From Bradyrhizobium sp. MOS003 (GTDB lineage: Bacteria > Pseudomonadota > Alphaproteobacteria > Rhizobiales > Xanthobacteraceae), in contig NZ_PYFW01000003.1 of the NCBI RefSeq assembly GCF_003020125.1, forward strand, positions 310,001-374,000: a DNA stretch of 64,000 nucleotides. The letters are read 5' to 3'. The notes beneath the pieces were generated by a model, which worked only from the letters and a program-made list of their open reading frames with translations, was not told the origin of the DNA and made no database searches. Below, in pieces: positions 36,073 through 43,895 of this stretch (positions within the stretch are counted from its first letter, which is position 1; the number at the start of each line of letters is the position of its first letter). A program made the translations under genes and the position numbers.

Positions 36073-36750
36073 CTACTCCGCCAGGGCGGCTTCGAGATTG
36101 AGCTTCACGTTGTCGCCGTCCCGGCGAAAACCGGGTTGGTTCAGCTTCGCGGACCAGACATAGTCATCCTTGGGGCCGACGTTGTCGATGTGGCACTGGG
36201 CGCACTGGGCGTGGCCGCGCGCCGGGGAGAACTTCTCATAGGGCGGCGCCTGATGCCCGAAGCTGAAATAGGCCCAGCCGCCCGGCTCCTTGGGATATCG
36301 CTTGTTATCCTTCAGCATAACGGCAATCCCGGTACGCTCATGGGGAAAGATGATCGTGCTGGTATCCAGCTTGCAGGTGTAGGCCGGAGGGCCGCTGCAT
36401 TCATTGGGGTCGGTGTTCGTCGTGCTGAATTCCTTGATCATCAGCGAACCTTCCGGCCATTTCCCGGTCTTCATGAAGATCCGGTAGGTGTTCGGCTCGA
36501 CGTAAACGCTGTGCAACTCTGGCGTTGGCGTCATCTTTTCGTTGAGGAAGCTGGTCGCGATGGCTTCCCATGCGGTGTATGTGTGCACCCAATGACGGTA
36601 TCCCTTTGGAAGCGCCGCTTGTCCCTGGTCGTTGAAGACGAGGCTCACCCCCGGCGCCGGCAGCCCGGTGTGGTCGCCATCCGCGGCGGCATAACAAGCC
36701 ACCAGTGCTGTTGTCGCGATCAAGAAGGCATAGGAGATTAAGCGCGTCAT
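36073..36750 (-). CDS. Cytochrome P460-like lipoprotein
   Basis: 225 residues from the ATG at 36750. The N-terminus MTRLISYAFLIATTALVAC has a hydrophobic leader ending in a lipobox-like LVAC (Cys19), so attachment to a membrane is likely. Residues 20-225 fit the cytochrome P460 family (DUF/pfam Cytochrom_P460), with GYRHWVHTYTAW near 50 and a c-type heme motif CAQCH at 182-186. Known P460 proteins oxidise hydroxylamine or detoxify NO. Function here is unknown. It is the last gene of a minus-strand run with the DUF417 gene, about 270 bp away. Confidence 0.75.
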   Translation of the reverse strand: MTRLISYAFLIATTALVACYAAADGDHTGLPAPGVSLVFNDQGQAALPKGYRHWVHTYTAWEAIATSFLNEKMTPTPELHSVYVEPNTYRIFMKTGKWPEGSLMIKEFSTTNTDPNECSGPPAYTCKLDTSTIIFPHERTGIAVMLKDNKRYPKEPGGWAYFSFGHQAPPYEKFSPARGHAQCAQCHIDNVGPKDDYVWSAKLNQPGFRRDGDNVKLNLEAALAE

Positions 36751-36797
36751 GAGTCCTCCAAGGATTGTGCTGCCGCACGGACGTCTTCCGTTGTTCG

Positions 36798-37022
36798 TCA
36801 GGCTGTCACGACAGGCGCTTCTACGCGCCGCCATTGGCTTGCCTGGGCAGCGGTCACCAACTCGCCCCAACGATCTTCGGAGACGCTGCGGCGCGTTCCA
36901 TGCGCGTCTACGAAGCTGATCGGCAGCGCAAATACCTGCGCCATGGCGGATCGATCGAACTGCTCTAGCCGATCTGGCGACACAACGAGCGCGTATCGCC
37001 AAATCGTGCATCGCGGATGCAT
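36798..37022 (-). CDS. Possible small protein, coupled to the DUF417 gene
   Basis: 74 codons starting at the ATG that shares one base with the stop of the DUF417 gene (TGATG), an arrangement of coupled translation. The sequence (MHPRCTIWRYALVVSPDRLEQFDRSAM...) has normal amino-acid composition but no recognised domain. It has no separate ribosome binding site. It may be real or may be chance overlap, and I see no homology. Confidence 0.35.
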   Translation of the reverse strand: MHPRCTIWRYALVVSPDRLEQFDRSAMAQVFALPISFVDAHGTRRSVSEDRWGELVTAAQASQWRRVEAPVVTA

Positions 37023-37537
37023 CAGCGTGCGCCGATGCCGTTGCGGGCCAATCCTTCGCCGAGGACGACAAGGCTAACACCCAGCAGCGCCACATCCTTG
37101 ATGAGGAAGGTGCCGATGAAATTCAGGTAGGGAAATCCGCCCAGCGACGGTTCCCAGATCGGGAACGCGAGCAATGTCGATGTAGTAGCGGCAAAGGTGA
37201 GCGCGCCCAGCGTGCCGGCCGCCAGCCCGGCGCGAGCTGACCAGGGGGAGGCAATGAACAGGGCTGCTGTAATGAGTTCTACGACTCCCAGCAGATAGCT
37301 CGTGCCGGCATAGCCGAGAACGGCATAAAGCCATGCGAGCCAAGGCGTGGCGCCAATGAGCGGCTTGAGCGCATCAATCTCATATTGCGTGAATTTCAGA
37401 ATCCCTATCATCACCAAGGGGATGACGACGCCGGCGAGCGCGGTGCCCCGGCCGGCAGCAACGACCCTGCGTGAGAGGGCAGTGGCTCCTGGAAGACCAG
37501 TGGTTGCGTCTGCAGAGTAAGGTGTAAGGCTTGGCAT
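37022..37537 (-). CDS. DUF417/RclC-type membrane protein
   Basis: 171 residues from the ATG at 37537. The pattern matches the YkgB/RclC family: GILKFTQYEIDALKPLIGATPW near 55-77, a short Gly-rich loop LGVVELITAALFIA near 92, and GGFPYLNFIGTFLIKDVALLGVSLVVLGEG near 134-163. At least four membrane helices are evident. E. coli RclC belongs to the reactive-chlorine resistance operon; the role of this homologue is inferred from family only. The start is preceded by two inverted repeats (37559-37573 and 37594-37608) also found upstream of the adjacent MarR gene, so it is probably repressed by that regulator. Confidence 0.85.
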   Translation of the reverse strand: MPSLTPYSADATTGLPGATALSRRVVAAGRGTALAGVVIPLVMIGILKFTQYEIDALKPLIGATPWLAWLYAVLGYAGTSYLLGVVELITAALFIASPWSARAGLAAGTLGALTFAATTSTLLAFPIWEPSLGGFPYLNFIGTFLIKDVALLGVSLVVLGEGLARNGIGAR

Positions 37538-37558
37538 TGAAGGACTCTCTTCATGATG

Positions 37559-37573
37559 TATGCGCGAAGCATA
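37559..37573. promoter_or_regulatory. Inverted repeat TATGC-GCGAA-GCATA (site 1)
   Basis: Identical to the site at 38350-38364 upstream of the MarR gene. It lies 22 bp upstream of the DUF417 start, in its promoter region. Proposed operator of the MarR regulator at 37819. Confidence 0.7.
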
Positions 37574-37593
37574 CACTTCTTTTCGATTATGTC

Positions 37594-37608
37594 TATGCGC
37601 GGCGCATA
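37594..37608. promoter_or_regulatory. Inverted repeat TATGCGC-G-GCGCATA (site 2)
   Basis: A 15-bp palindrome with 7-bp perfect arms, same outer half-sites (TATGC and GCATA) as sites 1 and 3. It lies about 20 bp further upstream of the DUF417 gene than site 1. Two sites would permit cooperative repression. Confidence 0.65.
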
Positions 37609-37818
37609 TATATTTGTTGGATCGGAAACAGGCGTATCTCCGCGGGTGAGCTTCGTTCGCCTTGGGAATCACCAATCGTCCGGGCTTCACCCGCCCGCGG
37701 CCGATCGTTGCCATGCGGGCGCAGTATGCGCCGGTTGAACTATGCGAAGTTGGTGATGGGTCGGCTCGAGCGATCTCGAGCAAATGGGCCTGGGACAACC
37801 GATATAGGGTCGTCCTGT

Positions 37819-38337
37819 TCAGAGTGCTCCACGTTGGTCGAGTTCGGCCTCGATCGGGCAGTCAGCGCAGGACGAGTAGCTGCACAGCCGACAGATATTG
37901 TAAGCATGTTCGACGTCGCGCAGGCATGCGCGCAGCACGCGCTCGGACAGCGAAGTCAGGGTTGCCAACTCGTCCGCGCTCAACGTCGCGAGCGCACGGG
38001 TGAGTACCCCGTCCCGCGCATTGAGGACCGAAGCGCTTGCTTTCTTGCCTTTGGCAGTAAGGTGGAGTGACTTTGTGCGTCCGTCGGTAGCGTGATCGCG
38101 CCGTTCCACCAGACCTTCCGATACCAGCCTGTCGACCAGCCGCACTGTTCCGGCATGCGACAGCCCGACCCCTGACGACAGCGTGCGGATCGAAAGGCCT
38201 GGCTCGTGGTCAAGCAGCGCCAGCGCGGCAGCCGTGGGGCCTGCCTCCGGAGAGAATGAAGAGGCAGCGCTGACAATATTATCGCTAACCATCAGGGCGA
38301 ACGCGCCGAGAATATTTCTGCTGCGAACTGATTTCAT
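37819..38337 (-). CDS. MarR-family regulator with cysteine-rich tail
   Basis: 172 residues. The winged helix is clear: LSIRTLSSGVGLSHAGTVRLVDRLVSEGLVERRDHATDGRTKSLHLTAKG over about residues 48-97. The C-terminal end carries five cysteines, Cys138, Cys149, Cys152, Cys157 and Cys160 (CRLCSYSSCADCP), an arrangement that could bind metal or a cluster, or form disulfides, as in redox-sensing regulators. The gene is on the same strand as DUF417, separated by 281 bp. One copy of TATGC-N5-GCATA lies just upstream of its own start and two lie before DUF417, consistent with autoregulation and a small regulon. Confidence 0.85.
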   Translation of the reverse strand: MKSVRSRNILGAFALMVSDNIVSAASSFSPEAGPTAAALALLDHEPGLSIRTLSSGVGLSHAGTVRLVDRLVSEGLVERRDHATDGRTKSLHLTAKGKKASASVLNARDGVLTRALATLSADELATLTSLSERVLRACLRDVEHAYNICRLCSYSSCADCPIEAELDQRGAL

Positions 38338-38349
38338 ACGCCAAATGTA

Positions 38350-38364
38350 TATGCGCGAAGCATA
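38350..38364. promoter_or_regulatory. Inverted repeat TATGC-GCGAA-GCATA (site 3)
   Basis: Same 15-bp sequence as site 1, beginning 13 bp upstream of the MarR gene start. Position fits autorepression. Confidence 0.7.
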
Positions 38365-38760
38365 GATATCAAGTGTCGAGTTCCTTGAGCTTCACTGTTG
38401 ATCTCTGTCCAGTTCATGTGGCCGCGGAGTGCGGTCTTCTCGATCGCGGGCGCCCTGTGAACTTGCACCGCGGTGCCGTCCAATGAGCGAGTACTATTGG
38501 GATATCGATCTCAACGAAATGCAGTCAAACCCACGCGGTGACCACGGCCGCTATGCCTCGGTCGGCAACGGCTGCAACCCCAAGGGCACGCGCGTCGCTG
38601 AGCGGCAAGCTCAGGGGACTGCGCCTCATCGTGTCGAATGAACTCTGCCTGAGCGCAAGCCGGTCGGGGGCTCGACCGCAATAGAAGGGCTATCTCGGAC
38701 GTCTGCTAAGCAGAGCTGGTTGATGAGGCCAGGCAGCTTGAAACGGTCGGCGCTCGCCGG
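38365..38760. other. About 0.4 kb with no convincing gene
   Basis: A frame at 38483-38641 would encode 52 residues (MSEYYWDIDLNEMQSNP...), but it has no ribosome binding site and I recognise no domain. The stretch otherwise contains no repeat family seen elsewhere in the window. It may be a gene remnant next to the damaged metallophosphoesterase. Confidence 0.3.
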
Positions 38761-39585
38761 TCACCGCACCATGGTCTCGCGATCCCAGGCCTGATAGTCG
38801 GGCGAACCTTCGACGCGGATCGGACCATCGTAGCCGTATTCCACCATGTGCACGGTCACATAGTCCTCCCCGCAAAATACCACACCATACGACTGCGGCA
38901 GGTCGGACGCGCTCAGCAGCCTGGTCTCGGAGAATAGCGGGTAGCTCGCATGATTGGTGCCGCGCAACGAGGAGACGGGAATGCCTGCGACCGAACCGGC
39001 CAAAGGCAAATGACAATGCCCGAAGAAGACGTGACGGATTTTCAACCGGTTGCGGCCGACGAGACGCTGGAACGGTGCGTCGTCGAGCAGGCGGATCTGA
39101 TCGAGCGGGGCCAGATGCACCGGCATCGGGTTGTGGTGCATGAACAGCAGGAACGGCCCGTCATGCTCGGCAAGCCGCGCCTCAAGCCAGCCAAGGCGAT
39201 CCGCGCAATAACGGCTGGCATGCGTTTCCGGATGGGCGGTGTCGAGAAACAGGCAGCGGCCGGCGGCCGTATCGTGCACGCCCTGGACGAAGCCGTTCTC
39301 GTCTGCGAGGTCAGGGAATACGCTGAGGAAGGCGGTGCGTCGATCGTGGTTGCCGATGCAGAGCCGGACTGGCAGCGGCTATTCGTCGAGGCGCTGCTTG
39401 AGCCAGGGATAGTCGGCGGCATCGCCCCAATCCGAGAGATCGCCGGTGATCACCATCAACCCGGCGTCGTGGTGATCCTTCAAGGCATGAGCCAGCGCCC
39501 GCTCAAAATTGGCGCGCGGATCGCGCCCGCCCATGGTCGAGCCGGGTGCCGTCAGGTGAATGTCGCTCAAGTGAAGCAGCTTCAT
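38761..39585 (-). pseudogene. Metallophosphoesterase interrupted by an in-frame TAG
   Basis: The frame opens at the ATG at 39585 with MKLLHLSDIHLT (DxH) and GDLSDWGD, then meets TAG at 39379-39381 after QRLDE. The same frame continues as PLPVRLCIGNHDRRTAFLSVF..., followed by FMHHNP and GHCHLPL, so all five metallophosphoesterase blocks are present across one stop. Total about 274 residues, of the CpdA/class III phosphodiesterase type. A single base change (for example a leucine codon TTG to TAG) could explain the stop. It could also be an assembly error, or a real two-part gene. It lies just after a damaged binding-protein gene, whose transporter it probably once accompanied. Confidence 0.75.
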
Positions 39586-39605
39586 CGTTCTTTCCCGTTC
39601 CTGCG

Positions 39606-39632
39606 CCACGGGGCGCCGGCGGCGCCCCGTGG
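39606..39632. terminator. Strong GC-rich hairpin after the damaged binding-protein gene
   Basis: CCACGGGGCGCC (39606-39617) pairs perfectly with GGCGCCCCGTGG (39621-39632) with a 3-nt loop. No T-run follows, so it may stabilise an upstream message instead of ending it, as is common between binding-protein and downstream operon genes. Confidence 0.5.
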
Positions 39633-39650
39633 TTTGCGGCGTCGTGACGC

Positions 39651-40550
39651 TCAGCGCGCGGTGCCGGTGGTCTTCGGCAGCAGCTTCTGCACACCGCGGT
39701 CATGTCGGCGAGGACGGCCTCGGGCTCCCTGGCGCGGGCGCCCGAGATGATCGAGTTGAGGTGATCCTTGATCACGTCGGTGATCTTCAGGCCGTTGTCG
39801 CCGGGGAAGGCGTACCATTTTGTGAGCAGCGGGAGCTGTCCGACTGCGGTGTAGTTGTTGGGGTTCTTGACGTAGAAGTCCTTCAGATAGACGTCGTTGG
39901 CGACCTTGTTGGGCGGCATGTAGCCGGTGGTTTCCGCCATGATCGCGGCGCCCTTGGCGCCGGTCCAGAACTTCACCGCTTCCCAGGCGGCGTCGCGCTT
40001 GGCCTTGTCCTTGGCGAGGATCAGCACGACGTTGCCGCCGGCCGGCGGCCTGCCATTCGGGGACGCCACGTCCGGGAACGGGATCGTCTTCAATGCGAAC
40101 TTGCCGCCCGTCATCTGGGTGACCTTGTTGAGGTCGGACGTCGAGGTGATGTGAAAGCCGGTCTTGCCGGCCGCGAACGCCGCGCGCATCGACGGCTGGT
40201 CGAGATTGGGCATGCCGCCCTCGTTGACGAGCCGCGCGATCATGTTGATGGCGAACTTGCCTTCCGGTCCGTCGAAGGCGACCTTGGTCTCGTCGGCATT
40301 GAGCATGGTGCCGCCGCGCGCGAAGACCGGGGCTTGCCACAGCCAGTTGCCGGTGATGTCCCAGGCATAGGTGACGCCGTTGGTGTCGTTGCCGAGCGCC
40401 TTGATGTTCCTGGCGAGCGCGATCAGTTCGTCCCAGCTCTTGGGCAAATTGTCGACGTCGCCGCCGGCCTGTTTCACCAGGTCGAGATTGACGTAGACGA
40501 TCGGCAGGGAGATCGCGAAGGGCAGGGCGTAGATCTTGCCGCCGGCGGTG
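39651..40550 (-). pseudogene. Truncated, frameshifted carbohydrate-type ABC substrate-binding protein
   Basis: The reading frame runs from about 40550 with GGKIYALPFAISLPIVYVNLDLVKQAGGDVDNLPKSWDELI..., a typical UgpB-like extracellular binding protein, through DKAKRDAAWEAVKFWTG to REPEAVLADMTAV. A TGA lies directly upstream of the first homologous codons, so the signal peptide and roughly the first third are missing. Near 39690-39697 the frame slips: the expected VQKLLPKTTGTAR end and TGA (39651) are in another frame. The gene therefore carries at least two lesions. The upstream break point coincides with the start of a LysR fragment on the other strand. No permease or ATPase genes lie next to it. 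Confidence 0.8.
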
Positions 40551-40560
40551 GTCGGCGATC

Positions 40561-41067
40561 ATGGCGGCCGCGGTCGACCAGCGCGTTGACGTCGCCGTGC
40601 TGCCGGAGGTGCCGCAGGACAACCGCTTCCGGCGCGAGGCCTGCGTGCAGCAGCGCGTCGTCGCGATCTGCCATCCCTTTCACGACCTCAGCCGGGAATC
40701 CCGCGTGTCCGCCCTCGGCCTGATGCAATATCCGCTGGTGTTTCGGACCCGGGATTCCGCGACCCACCGCGTCGTGGACAGGGCGTTTCGCGCCGTCAAT
40801 CTGCGCGCCACTCCGGCGATCGTCGTCAACACCCGCGAGGGAATGCTGGAGGCGGTCGCCAATCGGCTCGGTGTCGGCTTCGTCTGGGAGCACGGCTCGA
40901 GCCGTATCGATCGCATCGCCAAGGTGGCGATCGCGGAAATCGAGGCGGAAACGCCCGAATACATCTTCTCGCTGGCGGGCAAACGCGGCAAGCTGGTCGA
41001 GTTGTTCTATCTGGCCAGAAGTCTGTCGCGCTCGGCGGACGGCGCCGATATCCTGTCCGCCCCGTGA
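40561..41067 (+). pseudogene. C-terminal fragment of a LysR-type regulator
   Basis: About 165 residues of the LysR substrate-binding domain: VDQRVDVAVLPEVPQDNRFRREACVQQRVVAICHPF near the beginning, GLMQYPLVFRTRDSATHRVVDRAF, and VNTREGMLEAVANRLGVGFVWEHGS, ending SRSADGADILSAP. The helix-turn-helix and first half of the effector domain are absent, and the sequence before it belongs to the opposite-strand binding-protein fragment. The two genes were therefore divergent, and a deletion removed both 5' ends and their shared promoter. The fragment still opens with an ATG, so it could be translated, but it cannot bind DNA. Confidence 0.8.
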
Positions 41068-41288
41068 AGCGGCCGGGCCGGGGGCCCCGTGTTGTGCGGT
41101 CTTCCTAAGGTGTGTCCATCTGCGGCAGCAACCGGCATGTTGCGCAGCGGAATGCAACAAATTTACGAATTTTTGCTCCGAAATTTGGTCAGCCGGCCCA
41201 AGATGGGCTATGCTTTCCGTTGCGTCGAGGACAAGAATGAGACGTCGGGAGAGGCCATGGGACACCACCGACGAACGGGGCTGCATCC

Positions 41289-42116
41289 ATGATGACGTTG
41301 CCGAGACTGGCGGCTGAATCCCTCGAGGATTTCCTCGGCAAGTTCATGCGTCGCCGGTACGATGAGTCTTCTGCCAGCATCGTCGCAAGCGCGACCCGCA
41401 CCGCGATGGAATGCATCGGTAACAGCGATGCGCTCTACCACAACATCGAGCATACGATGCTGGTGACGCTGGCGGCCCAGGCCATTCTTCGCGGCCGGAG
41501 TCTCCATACCCATCTGTCGGCCGAGGATTACGTCCACGTCCTGATCGCCTGCCTCGCCCACGACATCGGCTATGTGCGCGGGCTGTTCGAAGAGGACGAC
41601 GCCGACGGCTTCGTCATCGACGCGGCCAACACCAAGGTCTCACTACCGCGCGGTGCATCGGACGCGAGCCTGATGATGTATCACGTCGATCGCTCGAAGC
41701 TCTATGTGACCCGGCGGCTGCGGCATATTCCCGGACTCGATCCGGAGCGCATCGCCCGCGCCATCGAGGGCACGCGGTTTCCCGCGCAGCAGGGCCAGGA
41801 ATACGACGACGAGGCCTCGATCCTGCGCGCCGCCGATTTCATCGGCCAGCTCGGCGATCCCAACTATCTGCGCAAGGCCAACGCGCTCTATTACGAGTTC
41901 GAGGAGGTCGGCATGAATCGACAGCTCGGCTACGATTCACCGGCCGACATCGTGAACCGCTATCCACAGTTCTACTGGAACAGCGTCGCACCGCACATCC
42001 AGACCGAGATCGGCTATCTCAACAAGACCGAGATTGGCCGGCAATGGATCGCCAATCTCTACAGCAACGTGTTCCGCGCCGAGCGCGACATCTCGTTGTC
42101 GGGACCGCAGCGATAG
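41289..42116 (+). CDS. HD-domain metal-dependent phosphohydrolase
   Basis: 275 residues from the ATG at 41289. The HD-domain metal ligands read ALYHNIEHTMLVTLAAQAIL near 49-68 and VLIACLAHDIGYVRGLFEED near 85-105, followed by ASLMMYHVDRSKLYVTRRL and the helical part ILRAADFIGQLGDPNYLRKANALYYEFEEVG near 180-210. The family includes nucleotidases and cyclic-nucleotide phosphodiesterases. Nothing indicates which nucleotide is used. The protein is soluble. Immediate neighbours are a LysR fragment (upstream) and a damaged photolyase gene (convergent), so no operon partner suggests a role. Confidence 0.85.
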   Translation: MMTLPRLAAESLEDFLGKFMRRRYDESSASIVASATRTAMECIGNSDALYHNIEHTMLVTLAAQAILRGRSLHTHLSAEDYVHVLIACLAHDIGYVRGLFEEDDADGFVIDAANTKVSLPRGASDASLMMYHVDRSKLYVTRRLRHIPGLDPERIARAIEGTRFPAQQGQEYDDEASILRAADFIGQLGDPNYLRKANALYYEFEEVGMNRQLGYDSPADIVNRYPQFYWNSVAPHIQTEIGYLNKTEIGRQWIANLYSNVFRAERDISLSGPQR

Positions 42117-42173
42117 GTCCCATCTCGTCGGGCGTCGCTAAAGCCGTCGATGTCTATGCCTCGCAGCATTGCT

Positions 42174-43738
42174 TTACGTCACGCTTTCGACGATCGTGGC
42201 CGCCTGGCGTCGGATCGCACGCAGTTCTGCGCCGTCCTTGCGCGCCAGATTGCTGTACTGATTCTTCATCCGAACGTTGGACGCGAACCGCCGCCGGTGT
42301 TTGTCTAGGAAGTTCCAGTACAGCGTTGTGAAGGGACAGGCGTCCTCTCCGACGGACAGCTTGGGATCGAAACGGCAGTGCCGGCAGTGGTCGCTCATGC
42401 GATTGATGTAGTTGCCGGAGGCTGCGTAGGGCTTCGTGCCGACGATCCCGCCGTCGCCATGCTGGCTCATGCCGAGCGTATTGGGGAGCGAGACCCAATC
42501 GATGGCGTCCCAGAACATCGACATGTGCCACCGATGTACGTCGTAGGGCCGAACTCCCAGGAGCAGGGCGAACAGCCCAAGCACCATCAGCCGTTCGATG
42601 TGGTGAGCGTAGGCATGGTCGATGGTGTGGCCGATCGCATCGGCGAGACAGCGCATGTCCGTATGGCCGGTCCAGTAGAATCTGGGCATCGGCAGGTCGG
42701 CATCGAGCGCGTTCTCCTCGGCATAGTGCGGCATGCGTTGCCAGTAGATGCCGCGCACGAACTCCCGCCATCCGATGATCTGGCGCGTGAAGCCCTCCAG
42801 GGCATTCAACGGCGCGCTCTCGTTGCGCAGCGCGGCTTCGACGACTTCGAGCGGGCGCAGTCGGTGGAGATTTAGCGGTCCAGACAAGACGGAGTGAAAG
42901 AGGAAAGGTTCGCCGGACCGCATGGCGTCCTGATAGGTCCCGAACAGCGGAAGCCGTTCGCTGACGAAGTCGTCGAGTTGTGCCAGCGCCTGTTCGCGCG
43001 TGACCGGAAGGTCAAAATCGCCGATCTTGCCGGGACTGTCGGCGAAGCGCTTTTCGACCAATCGCAGGACGTCGGTCGTGATCCGGTCCGGAGCACAGGT
43101 TGGGCGCGGCGGATCGGTGGGCCGATCTTGCCAAAGGCCTTGCGGTTCTCCTGGTCGAAATTCCACGCACCGCCGACGGGCCGGCCCGCGCGGTCCATCA
43201 GCAGGCCGGTCTTGCGCCGCATGGCACGATAAAATGTCTCCAGCACCGGGCGAGGATGTTGCTCGGAGAAACGCGCGAACTCTTCCCTCGAGCACAGGAA
43301 ATGACGGTCGGCGCGCATTTCGGGTGTTTCGGGCAGGCGGCGCAGCATCTCGGCAACACGCCAATCGCCGGGTTCGAGCACGACGGTTCGCTGCGGCCTG
43401 AATGCGCGCTGGGCCCTGGCAATCTCGGTCTCGAATCGCCCGGTATTCGAGGGATCGTCGATCTCGACATAGTGCACGCGGCGACCGCGGGCGACGAGTT
43501 CGTGCCTGAAGTGGCGCATCGAGGCAAGGAAGTAGGCGATGCGTTTCTTGTGCTGGGGGATGTATGACGTTTCCTCCATCACCTCCATCTGCAGCACGAC
43601 ATCGCGTTCCGGATCGAAGCCATCGAATGCCGCACTGTCGGCATCGAGTTGATCGCCGAGAACAATCACGAGGTGCCTGATATCCTTCGTCGTGCTTTGT
43701 TCCACGAGTGCCCCGGGGCCTGAATTGTACCGCAACAT
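42174..43738 (-). pseudogene. FeS-type bacterial cryptochrome/photolyase with a frameshift
   Basis: The first frame (43738 down to about 43100) gives an N-terminal alpha/beta photolyase domain with IRHLVIVLGDQLDADSAAF, followed by GAWNFDQENRKAFGKIGPP. At about 43098-43106 the frame changes and continues as CAPDRITTDVLRLVEKRF, then the helical FAD domain ending near 42174. That part includes NALEGFTRQIIGWREFVRGIYW, the (6-4)/FeS-BCP motifs and the cluster cysteines (DMRC, and CRHC followed by CPF). Loss or gain of one base explains it. The family repairs (6-4) photoproducts or senses light. Frame break in an otherwise intact gene could be a sequencing error. An Fe-S photolyase would otherwise be about 520 residues. 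Confidence 0.8.
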
Positions 43739-43895
43739 CGAGGTGAACGGCAGCTATGGCGCATGGTTGCAGCTTTCCTCAGTGGAAACGACAATTGCCG
43801 CACGTTGGATCATGGACCGTGAATGAGCGATCTAACAAAAGGGAGATTGGATCATTCGCGGCGGCCGGTTTATGCTGAGCAAAAAAGGTGGCAGC

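Noticed and set aside
38483..38641. 52-codon frame starting MSEYYWDIDLNEM
   Set aside because: No ribosome binding site, no domain and no operon context; too weak to call a gene.
43364..43738. A separate short gene for the N-terminal photolyase part
   Set aside because: Its domain and the following frame together make one photolyase; the break is a frameshift, not two genes.
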